Below are positions 6,594 to 12,231 of a stretch of DNA of 12,231 nt, one piece after another. Location: NCBI GenBank assembly GCA_946622925.1, contig CAMOQM010000017.1:1-12231 (forward strand), written 5' to 3'. Both the position numbers and the translations under genes were made by a program. A model generated the notes under the pieces. That model made no database searches. It saw only the letters and a program-made list of their open reading frames with translations, and was not told where the DNA came from. Positions within the stretch are counted from its first letter, which is position 1; each line of letters starts with the position of its first letter. The DNA is from an uncultured Caryophanales bacterium (lineage in GTDB: Bacteria > Bacillota_I > Bacilli_A > RFN20 > CAG-826).

Positions 6594-7835
6594 TCAGAAG
6601 TCATCCACCCCCGAGAGGTAACGGTAATAAGCCGCTTTTTTGGGGTTAGGTTTTATTTCGCGTAGGCCCAGGGAATAAATATCCATTAAGCCAAGCATCG
6701 CCGAGACATTGCCGTGATCAGCGGCGATTTTATAGAATTCGACGGCTTTCTTGGCGGTACCATCGGCCATATCATAACGATATATTTCCCCAATTAATCT
6801 AGGAGAATCAACCCTTTCACCTTGATCATAGGCTTTCTTAAGGTAAGCCATGGCTTTCTTAGTGTCTTTTTTAACTAGCAGCCCACGGGCATAGGTCCTG
6901 CCCATAATACAAAGACCCCTTATGTTGCCTAATTCAGCGGCCTTTTCCATTAAGGCGAGTTCTTCTTTATGAGCTTTAGTCAAAACCATGGGGAGACCGC
7001 CGGACTTGTAGTAGTGGGGCGCGCCTTTAAGTTTAGCATCAGCTAAAGCAAAGCAAGCTTCCCCAACCCCCTTTTCGACGCTTTTTTCTAAGTAGGGGAT
7101 AGCTAATTCATATTCTTTGGCGTCAAGTAAGCCTTTGCCAATATCGTAATTGGCCCGGCCATCTCCTTCTTCAAGGGCGGCGAGCAAATATTGCTGACGT
7201 TGCTTTAATGGAAGGTCCTGACGGAGATAGAGAAGATAGTTAATCCCTTCTTCGCCCTTAGCTAATCTTTCCTTGAGGGCTTTGGTCTGATTGGATTCCT
7301 CAAAAGGTTTTTCTAAGCGCTTTTTAGCGACGGCTAAGCCCAGTTTTGCGGCTTTTTTGCAATATTTATAGGCCGCATCGCTGCCGATGAGATCGGGGTA
7401 TTTAGCTTGGAATTTGACGATTTCATAAGCGGCCTTTGCGTTATCGCGGTCGGCTTCTTCGATAAGGATACTTAATGCATCATGAGGATTCTTGGCTAAA
7501 CCATATTTGCCTAAATAAAGGGCTTTGGCTAATTCGATCCTGGCTTCGCTTAGGCCGTGGCTAGCGGCTTCTTCTAAGAGTTTGCCATCATTTCTTCTTT
7601 TGGCGACTTCTAAAATGGCCTTACCTCTTTCTTTAGGGGTTTCGATGCCATCTTTAGCAAAGCCAGCATATACCTCATGGGCTTTTTCTAGACGCCTAAG
7701 TTCATCTTGGCGGATTGAAATCTCTTTGGCTAGTTCTTCTTCGATTGAGGAAGAATCTTCGCCTTCAAAATCATAAAGACCGATAAGGCCTTCATCGGCT
7801 TTCCCTTTTTGCAAACAGAGTTCTTCTAGTTCCAT
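6594..7835 (-). CDS. Sel1-like repeat protein
   Basis: A 413-residue protein with no signal peptide, built mostly of helical Sel1/TPR-type repeats. Recurring units of the form A.....a...G...A...la..y..G....kd...A...l..Aa..g can be followed from about residue 85 to the C-terminus. The clearest are near 88-125 (ASHGLSEARIELAKALYLG) and from about 295 on (KAAELGNIRGLCIMGRTYARG, then DHGNVSAMLGLMDIYSLG). The N-terminal 60 residues are acidic and probably coiled-coil. Such repeats are protein-protein adaptors, and no enzyme domain is present. The start is supported by GGAAGGA 5-6 nt before the ATG, with TATAAT further upstream. It lies upstream of the nucleotidyltransferase on the same strand but is cut off by a terminator. 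The partner is unknown. Confidence 0.85.
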   Translation of the reverse strand: MELEELCLQKGKADEGLIGLYDFEGEDSSSIEEELAKEISIRQDELRRLEKAHEVYAGFAKDGIETPKERGKAILEVAKRRNDGKLLEEAASHGLSEARIELAKALYLGKYGLAKNPHDALSILIEEADRDNAKAAYEIVKFQAKYPDLIGSDAAYKYCKKAAKLGLAVAKKRLEKPFEESNQTKALKERLAKGEEGINYLLYLRQDLPLKQRQQYLLAALEEGDGRANYDIGKGLLDAKEYELAIPYLEKSVEKGVGEACFALADAKLKGAPHYYKSGGLPMVLTKAHKEELALMEKAAELGNIRGLCIMGRTYARGLLVKKDTKKAMAYLKKAYDQGERVDSPRLIGEIYRYDMADGTAKKAVEFYKIAADHGNVSAMLGLMDIYSLGLREIKPNPKKAAYYRYLSGVDDF

Positions 7836-7849
7836 GTTTCCTTCCGTTT

Positions 7850-7855
7850 ATTATA
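7850..7855 (-). promoter_or_regulatory. -10 box of the Sel1-repeat gene
   Basis: The minus strand reads TATAAT, 14 nt before the ATG, leaving a short leader just long enough for the AAGGA ribosome binding site. The best -35 candidate, TTCAAG (7872-7877) with a 16-bp spacer, is weak. Confidence 0.5.
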
Positions 7856-7887
7856 GCATTGGCCTTCTTTTCTTGAAGAAAAACCGC

Positions 7888-7934
7888 TTGCACCTTCTTT
7901 TGTCTATCCTTTTATAGGAAAATATAGGCGGAGG
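7888..7934 (+). promoter_or_regulatory. Candidate promoter and RBS of the NifX/NifB-like gene
   Basis: TTGCAC (7888-7893), a 17-bp spacer, then TTTATA (7911-7916); TATAGG (7913-7918) is an alternative -10. GGAGG at 7930-7934 lies 7 nt before the ATG and fixes the start. The region is shared, divergently, with the Sel1 gene. Confidence 0.45.
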
Positions 7935-7941
7935 ATAGCTT

Positions 7942-8286
7942 ATGAAAATAGCAATTACCTACGATATAAATAGCACGCTTATCGAACAGCATTTCGGGGA
8001 GAGCCGGTTTTTCCTTATCGCCGAAGATAAATATGGCCAAGTTAAGACCCAGGTCATCAATAATGGCGGCAATTCCCATAAAGACCTTATTCCTTATTTA
8101 AAAGGTTTGGGGGTGGACGTCCTTATCTGCGGTGGGATTGGGAATCACGCGGTTGAACTGCTTTACGATAACGGCATCAAAGTTTTGCCTGGATGCTCGG
8201 GGAAGGCCGACCATGCCCTAAGCCAATACCTCGAAGGAAAGCTAAGAGGTAACCTAGCCGCCATCCACGAATGCAAAGAGCATTAA
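7942..8286 (+). CDS. NifX/NifB-like (dinitrogenase Fe-Mo cofactor fold) protein
   Basis: A 114-residue cytosolic protein of the dinitrogenase iron-molybdenum cofactor-binding fold, the single-domain type seen in NifX, the NifB C-terminus and many small orphan proteins. Seen features: strand MKIAITYD, the HFGESRFFLI segment (17-26) typical of the family's HFG..., the GVDVLICGGIGNHAVELL helix entry (56-73), and GIKVLPGCSG near 78-87. Cysteines are C63, C85 and C111, the last in the tail HECKEH, which could bind metal. No nitrogenase genes are visible, and in non-fixing Firmicutes such proteins are thought to handle iron-sulfur or other metal clusters, with no fixed role. It precedes a membrane-protein gene by 60 bp on the same strand, with no hairpin between, so cotranscription is possible. 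Confidence 0.85.
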   Translation: MKIAITYDINSTLIEQHFGESRFFLIAEDKYGQVKTQVINNGGNSHKDLIPYLKGLGVDVLICGGIGNHAVELLYDNGIKVLPGCSGKADHALSQYLEGKLRGNLAAIHECKEH

Positions 8287-8333
8287 TATTTTCTTGCAAA
8301 TTATCGAGTTAGGATAAAAACTTAATTGCTCCT

Positions 8334-8339
8334 AGGAGG
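8334..8339 (+). promoter_or_regulatory. RBS that sets the start of the four-helix membrane protein
   Basis: A full AGGAGG lies 7 nt before the ATG at 8347. It rules out the in-frame upstream start at 8326, which would place this site inside the coding sequence. Confidence 0.85.
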
Positions 8340-8346
8340 CAAAGAA

Positions 8347-8763
8347 ATGAAAGTAATCAACGCAGTTGGCAGAATCCTGCTCATCGCCGCCGGTGTCATG
8401 ATGTTAGCCGCCGGTATCCCCTTAATGATCGAAGCCGTCAATTACCTAAACACCAATAACGTTTGGTGGAACTTCGGCGATCCTACTGCTAGGCAGTACA
8501 TGTGGAACTTGCTTGGCCATGGTCTTAACGCCTTAGGTGCCGTCATCGCTTTAGTGGCCGCTTTGCTTGGCAGAAGGTCGGGCTGGCTCGCTCTTTATGC
8601 CATCGTCATGATGATCACTCCGGTTTACACCGTCGTCACCGGCGTCCAAAATGGCACCCTCAATTGGGACTGGAACAAGATTTGGCCTTTAATCGTCCAA
8701 TTCGCCGCGCCGCTAATGTACTTCTTCGGTTGCTTGCTGGTTGGAAACGGCCGCCACGACTAA
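8347..8763 (+). CDS. Four-helix membrane protein of unknown function
   Basis: A 138-residue integral membrane protein that I do not recognise. Hydrophobic segments lie at about 8-30, 55-75, 79-101 and 112-133. The arginine pair R76-R77 sits between segments two and three. Tryptophan-rich stretches (NVWWNFGD at 38-45 and NWDWNKIW at 106-113) precede segments two and four and probably lie at the outer face. Asn and Trp at the interfaces suggest a small channel, carrier or membrane-organising protein, but there is no functional motif. The gene starts at the ATG behind AGGAGG, follows the NifX-like gene by 60 bp and ends in a strong terminator. The pair may form one operon. Confidence 0.75.
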   Translation: MKVINAVGRILLIAAGVMMLAAGIPLMIEAVNYLNTNNVWWNFGDPTARQYMWNLLGHGLNALGAVIALVAALLGRRSGWLALYAIVMMITPVYTVVTGVQNGTLNWDWNKIWPLIVQFAAPLMYFFGCLLVGNGRHD

Positions 8764-8780
8764 AAAAATCTAAGACCAAG

Positions 8781-8809
8781 CCCCTTCCCAAACGAAGGGG
8801 TTTTCTTTT
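8781..8809 (+). terminator. Terminator after the membrane protein gene
   Basis: CCCCTTC (8781-8787) pairs with GAAGGGG (8794-8800) across a 6-nt loop and is followed by TTTTCTTTT. It is a textbook rho-independent terminator. Confidence 0.9.
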
Positions 8810-8862
8810 GCTCGATTTGAATAATTTAGAGAGCAAAAAGCCTGCCTTTACTCTAGGAATCC

Positions 8863-8895
8863 GTAACCTATTTTTTAAGTTGTGTTATAGGTTAC
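8863..8895. repeat. Left copy of a 33-bp direct repeat flanking the HipA-like gene
   Basis: Matches 10225-10257 at 30 of 33 positions in the same orientation; the differences are at repeat positions 14, 25 and 33. It begins and ends with perfect inverted arms, GTAACCTAT (8863-8871) and ATAGGTTAC (8887-8895), around a 15-nt centre. A second, overlapping dyad, AAGTTGT (8877-8883) with ACAACTT (8894-8900), is found only here. The TAA stop of the kinase gene (8892-8894) lies inside the right arm. Confidence 0.85.
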
Positions 8896-10205
8896 AACTT
8901 CTGAATAAGGTCTTTAATATAAGCCAAGCGACCTAGAATAAAAGTAACGACTTCGTTTTCTTTTTCCTGGGTGTTATTCGGCACTAGTCTAATGGCGTCC
9001 CGCAATTGGTTTTCTTCTATTGGGGGAAGACTGATTGTTTTAATCAATTCGGAAGCTGCCACATTATTCTTTAGGAAACGTTTAAGCTCTTTGATTAACC
9101 CATCGCCAGAAGGGTTGGTGTTTAAACGATCGGTATAACCGAATAGGCAAAGATTATTATCGAAATTAGGGGATAAAGAGATTACCTTTCCGCTTCGGCG
9201 GTCGCGCATCAATCCATAGTTTTCATTATGGCGGTCGACGTTGGCGATGAGGCAATCAAAAATGATTAGTTTTAGATACTGCTTAGCGATATCTTTCCCT
9301 AGATGCATGATTCTATCGAAAACAAAACTATAATCGTCATTGTTTCCTAGATACCCAAAAATCGGTTCGAAATTGGCTCTTTCGGCGAAATTCAGACTTT
9401 TGACGTAAGGATGGTCATATCCGTATTCGGCCGTCGGCATGCCAATTAGTTTGGCAATTTGATAGGCGCAGAGTTCGGAATAGGCTTGATTGGGGCTTTC
9501 GGCTTTATATAGCCACCAATGGGTTCCGATTTTCTTCCACCCTTTTTCTAATGACCCACGGGTGTTGAGATCGGGGGAAAGATGGATTTTTCCCGGTAGC
9601 AAAATTAGCTTCCCCGATAACGACAAATCCGAATAGAAGTCATTATCGAAGCTGATATCTTTATAGGTTAATTTGGAATGTTTGGGTTTAAACCAATAGT
9701 TATCCCCGATACTGGCCCCATGGGCATAGAGGGAAATAAGTTCGTCTTCCTTATCTTTAATCCCTAAAGCTTTAAGTAGGAGTCGGGCGTTGGTTCGGCT
9801 ATTATCGATGACCCGTAAACTCAGGAATTCGGATATCGAATGGCTGTTTTTGACGATAAAGGGAACAAGTTTCTCATCCATTTCCACCAAAGTGCCATGA
9901 TCAAAAGTTGCGATCTTTTTATCCCCGGCCATCAAATAACCATCGAATTCCCGGGCGGCTTTGGATAATTTGCCCACGCTTTTAGAAGAGGAATGGAGTT
10001 TCTTAAGCAAAGAAAGGATTTCTTTCCTTCTGGCTAATTTGGCTTCTAGTTCAGCAAGCAAGGAGTTATTTAGATAAACGCTTTTGAGTTTTCCCTTCTC
10101 TTTGTATTGATGGTAAAAGTAAACCTTTCCATGAATTTCCTTCTTGGAAATATACCCTTCTGGCAAGGTGAGAAGTTCATCGATTAAAGCTGATTTATCT
10201 ACCAT
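8892..10205 (-). CDS. HipA/CtkA-like protein kinase
   Basis: A 437-residue cytosolic protein with a HipA-type kinase domain in its C-terminal two-thirds. Visible kinase marks are the ATP lysine K234 in WWLYKAE, the catalytic loop ANVDRHNENYG (D324, R325, H326, N329), and the metal aspartate in SPNFDNN (D349). GASIGDNYWFKPKHS (163-177) matches the SlnDqyW.kp segment preceding the kinase in CtkA-like and phage-linked HipA proteins. The N-terminal 70 residues (LPEGYISKKEIHGKVYFYHQY, then a helical stretch) form a separate small domain I cannot name. Classic HipA has a HipB repressor partner; none is adjacent. Start: ATG at 10205, no Shine-Dalgarno, with a strong promoter 6 nt upstream, so leaderless translation is likely. 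The gene sits exactly between two direct repeats, hinting at a mobile or duplicated cassette. Role as toxin, defence effector or regulatory kinase is undecided. Confidence 0.85.
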   Translation of the reverse strand: MVDKSALIDELLTLPEGYISKKEIHGKVYFYHQYKEKGKLKSVYLNNSLLAELEAKLARRKEILSLLKKLHSSSKSVGKLSKAAREFDGYLMAGDKKIATFDHGTLVEMDEKLVPFIVKNSHSISEFLSLRVIDNSRTNARLLLKALGIKDKEDELISLYAHGASIGDNYWFKPKHSKLTYKDISFDNDFYSDLSLSGKLILLPGKIHLSPDLNTRGSLEKGWKKIGTHWWLYKAESPNQAYSELCAYQIAKLIGMPTAEYGYDHPYVKSLNFAERANFEPIFGYLGNNDDYSFVFDRIMHLGKDIAKQYLKLIIFDCLIANVDRHNENYGLMRDRRSGKVISLSPNFDNNLCLFGYTDRLNTNPSGDGLIKELKRFLKNNVAASELIKTISLPPIEENQLRDAIRLVPNNTQEKENEVVTFILGRLAYIKDLIQKL

Positions 10206-10211
10206 GAGGAT

Positions 10212-10240
10212 ATGATAGATTTTTGTAACCTATTTTTCAA
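10212..10240 (-). promoter_or_regulatory. Promoter of the HipA-like gene, embedded in the right repeat
   Basis: The minus strand reads TTGAAA (10235-10240), a 17-bp spacer, then TATCAT (10212-10217), ending 6 nt before the ATG. This is the best sigma-A-type promoter in the window. Its -35 lies in the centre of the 33-bp repeat, so a protein bound to the repeat's inverted arms would control it. Confidence 0.65.
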
Positions 10241-10257
10241 GTTGTGTTGTAGGTTAA
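10225..10257. repeat. Right copy of the 33-bp direct repeat
   Basis: Matches 8863-8895 at 30 of 33 bases in the same orientation. Its inverted arms are slightly degraded: GTAACCTAT against GTAGGTTAA. It lies 20-52 bp upstream of the kinase start and contains the kinase promoter's -35 box. Confidence 0.85.
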
Positions 10258-10403
10258 GACATTGAAGACGAACTATATTCCCAAGTGAATTTAGGAAGGG
10301 GTAGGATTCTCTAGAAAACGTCATTTGGGTTTTACTATCCGCTAAAAGAGAAAAACCGGCCAAAAAATGAGACAAAAGTCTTTTTAATTACCTGATTAAC
10401 TGG

Positions 10404-10409
10404 TATCTT
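10404..10409 (+). promoter_or_regulatory. Extended -10 of the PPTase-condensation operon
   Basis: TGG-TATCTT (10401-10409) is an extended -10 ending 6 nt before the ATG at 10416. No clear -35 lies at 17 bp and no Shine-Dalgarno precedes the ATG, so a leaderless operon mRNA is the simplest reading. Confidence 0.4.
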
Positions 10410-10415
10410 TTTCCT

Positions 10416-11006
10416 ATGGAAAATAGACCACACGGTCTCTACTTGCTCGATGTTAGGGGTTTAGACATTTCCGATGTCAGCGTTTTAAATGAACTTGAGC
10501 TTGCCAGGTTCAATCGTTTTCGTTTCGATAAGGATAAGGCCACTTTCCTTTATGGGAGGAAATTGATTAGGCGTTTCGCTTCCAAAGACGAAATAAGCTA
10601 CGGTTTTAATAAACGTCCTTATTTCAAAGACGGCCCTTTCTTCTCCCTTAGCCATTCTTACCCCTATGTCGCCTTAGCGGTCTCTTCCTCTCCGATTGGG
10701 GTGGACATAGAAAGCCTAGATAGGTTAGATAAGACCCCCGTAACTAGGTATTTCGCCGAATCAGAAAAGGAAGAATTCCCCGAACTTAGCAAGTTATGGT
10801 GTTATAAGGAAGCCATTTTCAAGTGCTATGGGGATGGTTATTTCGATCCTAAAGAGCCTTTGCATAAAGATAAGGATGTTTTCTATTTCAAAGGCAAACC
10901 CTTTTTTACTTGCGCGCATGAGCGGGGGGATTTCCTGCTCGTGGCCGCCTCTACCATGCCAATCACTTTATCTATAAAAGAAGTCAAGCAGGAGGACTTA
11001 TTATGA
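10416..11006 (+). CDS. Sfp-type 4'-phosphopantetheinyl transferase
   Basis: Transfers the 4'-phosphopantetheine arm of coenzyme A to a serine of carrier-protein domains, converting NRPS or PKS carriers to the active form. At 196 residues it is slightly shorter than typical Sfp (about 220-240). Family motifs are intact: FSLSHS (76-81), GVDIE (95-99, with metal ligands D97 and E99) and WCYKEAIFK (128-136, catalytic E132 and K131). The last 55 residues are short and variable. Translation starts at the ATG at 10416; no ribosome binding site is present. Its TGA stop overlaps the ATG of the next gene as ATGA, and that gene's GGAGG lies inside this coding region, so the two are translationally coupled. 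Adjacency to a condensation-domain protein makes an NRPS-activating role much likelier than fatty-acid AcpS. Confidence 0.9.
   Translation: MENRPHGLYLLDVRGLDISDVSVLNELELARFNRFRFDKDKATFLYGRKLIRRFASKDEISYGFNKRPYFKDGPFFSLSHSYPYVALAVSSSPIGVDIESLDRLDKTPVTRYFAESEKEEFPELSKLWCYKEAIFKCYGDGYFDPKEPLHKDKDVFYFKGKPFFTCAHERGDFLLVAASTMPITLSIKEVKQEDLL
10991..10995 (+). promoter_or_regulatory. RBS of the condensation-domain gene inside the PPTase gene
   Basis: GGAGG lies 7 nt before the ATG at 11003. It decides that start and sits within the PPTase coding sequence, consistent with translational coupling through the ATGA overlap. Confidence 0.85.
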
Positions 11007-12231
11007 AAAAAGTGCTGCTCTCCCAGGAAGAATTAGGTATCGCCCTTTCTTGCCTAGAACCTAATTTGGCTTACAACTTGCCCTTATTAATCCCGGTTGC
11101 TAAGCATGACTTTGAGGAAATTAAGAAGGCTTTGCTGGTTTTGCTAGATAAACATCCCCAATGGAATACCAGGGTCGCCACTGACGAAAATGGGCAGCTC
11201 GTTAAATATATCGTCGATGAGCCGCTTAACCTTGTTGAAGGTGGCAAATTAGATAAAGAAGCTTTGGTTCGGCCCTTCGTTTTATTCGACTCCTGCTTGT
11301 ATCGGATGGAATTCTATAAAGAAAAAGAAGGCAACTTCCTCTTCGTCGATTTCCATCACGTGATAATGGACGGTTTCTCCCTAAATCGCTTCTTTGATGA
11401 TTTGGCCGCTTTACTTGAAGGCAAGGAAGTGGGGGATGAAAAGGTAACTTGCTTTCAAGACGCCGAAGATAAGTTAACCCAAAGAAACGATAAAGCGGCC
11501 TATGAAGAAGATAAGAAATATTTCGAAGAACGCTTCGGGGCCATCGATTTGGAATCCTTGCCCACCCAAGATAAGCAAGACGAAGGCGTGGCCTATAAGG
11601 TTATCCATCGCTTGTTAAAGGGAATCGGGGATAAGGAAGTCTCATCCTATCTAAAGGCCCATAACCTCAGAAGGTCATCCTTCTTCCTTGGGGGCTTTGC
11701 CTTAACTTTGGGACTATATTCCTTTACCGATGAAGCCACCTTCCTTAGCGTCGATAATGGCCGTAACGAAGGAACCAAGGAAAGCTATGGCATGTTCGTC
11801 CGGACTTTCCCCGTCTACATCGATAAGATGGCCGAAGGAAGAATTAGCGATTTCTTAGCCAAAGTCGATGCGGATAAACAGCAAACCTTGCAAAGGAAGC
11901 GTTATTCCTATGGCGATTTAGTCAAGGACTTTGGTTATAACGCCGATATACTTTTTGCCTACCAAGGCGATTATTTCTACCGCATCAATCTTGGTGGCAA
12001 GACCTTACCGGTTGAGCAGCTCCCCGTTAAAGACGGTAAGGAAAAGCTCTCGATTGAGCTATTTAGGAAAGACGGGGCTTATGAAATCCACGCCGAATAT
12101 AGAAGTGATCTCTTCGAAGAGGATTCCATCGCCCATCTCCTTGATTCCTTTGCCCATATCGTTTCCGAATTATTAAACAAAGAGAATCTAGAAGATATCG
12201 TTCCGACTTCGAAAGAAGATGAGAAGCTTTT
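11003..12231 (+). CDS. Condensation-domain protein, probable NRPS (partial, C-terminus off window)
   Basis: An open frame of 409 codons from the ATG at 11003 to the right edge with no stop. It is a nonribosomal peptide synthetase condensation-type domain: it would join an acyl or aminoacyl donor on one carrier to an amine on the next. The catalytic motif H-H-x-x-x-D-G is intact as HHVIMDG (118-124, second His H119, D123). Later landmarks are the SVDNGR strand (249-254), GMFVRTFPV (263-271, equivalent to the vG.f.n..p motif) and ILFAYQGDY (316-324). The N-terminal lobe is about 1-170 and the C-terminal lobe about 190-395; the window ends roughly where the domain ends. Because the domain is the first thing in the protein, it may be a starter (N-acylating) condensation domain, or the first module may take a donor from another protein. 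Adenylation and carrier domains are expected downstream but not seen. Confidence 0.85.
   Translation, partial: MKKVLLSQEELGIALSCLEPNLAYNLPLLIPVAKHDFEEIKKALLVLLDKHPQWNTRVATDENGQLVKYIVDEPLNLVEGGKLDKEALVRPFVLFDSCLYRMEFYKEKEGNFLFVDFHHVIMDGFSLNRFFDDLAALLEGKEVGDEKVTCFQDAEDKLTQRNDKAAYEEDKKYFEERFGAIDLESLPTQDKQDEGVAYKVIHRLLKGIGDKEVSSYLKAHNLRRSSFFLGGFALTLGLYSFTDEATFLSVDNGRNEGTKESYGMFVRTFPVYIDKMAEGRISDFLAKVDADKQQTLQRKRYSYGDLVKDFGYNADILFAYQGDYFYRINLGGKTLPVEQLPVKDGKEKLSIELFRKDGAYEIHAEYRSDLFEEDSIAHLLDSFAHIVSELLNKENLEDIVPTSKEDEKL

Noticed and set aside
8249..8256. Extra copies of GTAACCTA (also at 3391) as further repeat elements
   Set aside because: Only 8-10 bases match, the copy at 8249 lies in coding sequence, and neither has the rest of the 33-bp unit.
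8829..8854. Short stem on the minus strand (AAAG-GCAGG-CTTT then TTG) as the terminator of the HipA-like gene
   Set aside because: The stem is only 4 bp and AT-rich. It may contribute to termination but is too weak to annotate.
8664..8936. Plus-strand frame crossing the terminator after the membrane protein gene
   Set aside because: It reads through the strong terminator hairpin and the repeat, lacks a ribosome binding site, and overlaps a real gene in another frame.
8863..10257. The 33-bp repeats as integron attC sites or XerCD dif sites
   Set aside because: The arms lack the attC GTTRRRY/RYYYAAC cores, and the 9-15-9 spacing differs from the 11-6-11 layout of dif.
10370..10385. AGAC-AAAA-GTCT followed by TTTT as a terminator or attenuator before the PPTase gene
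   Set aside because: A 4-bp stem upstream of the likely transcription start has no obvious function and is expected by chance in AT-rich DNA.
11004..11006. TGA as a tryptophan codon (Mollicute genetic code)
   Set aside because: TGA ends the PPTase exactly in an ATGA overlap with a well-supported downstream start. Tryptophans in conserved positions throughout use TGG.

Overview
The window looks like chromosome from an uncultured, host-associated low-GC Firmicute/Mollicute-like Bacillus of the RF39/Erysipelotrichia type. This rests on gene content (S41 lipoprotein, Firmicute-style glutaredoxin, small DUF4064-like membrane protein), strong AGGAGG-type ribosome binding sites, AT-rich intergenic DNA with clear -10 boxes, and short U-tailed terminators. 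TAA, TAG and TGA all serve as stops, so the standard bacterial code fits. The taxon is an inference and no marker gene is present.

Layout. 1-745 (-): the 5' part of a possible HEPN-fold protein, running off the left edge. 792-2335 (-): a two-gene unit, GNAT acetyltransferase then low-specificity threonine aldolase, ended by a UUCG-loop terminator. 2453-5527 (+): glutaredoxin-like protein, small membrane protein, and a large S41-peptidase-like lipoprotein, each apparently its own unit. 5600-7835 (-): an NTP-transferase and a Sel1-repeat protein, each with its own terminator. 7942-8763 (+): a NifX/NifB-like cofactor-binding protein and a four-helix membrane protein. 8892-10205 (-): a HipA/CtkA-like kinase lying between two 33-bp direct repeats. 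10416-12231 (+): an Sfp-type phosphopantetheinyl transferase overlapping by 4 bp the start of a condensation-domain protein that continues past the right edge.

Two points stand out. First, the kinase gene is bracketed by 30/33-identical direct repeats. One carries its -35 box and the other contains its stop codon, which looks like a cassette boundary or a duplicated operator. Second, the right end is the start of a probable nonribosomal peptide operon, with its activating PPTase translationally coupled to the condensation protein. A further cross-window pattern is that four genes (745-, 2335-, 10205-, 10416+) lack a Shine-Dalgarno and have a -10 box ending 6-7 nt before the ATG, as expected of leaderless mRNAs. 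The other genes have ordinary ribosome binding sites.

Most remaining genes are housekeeping or small hypothetical functions with no obvious joint pathway. No rRNA, tRNA, CRISPR array or transposase was seen, and no gene-free stretch exceeds 300 bases.
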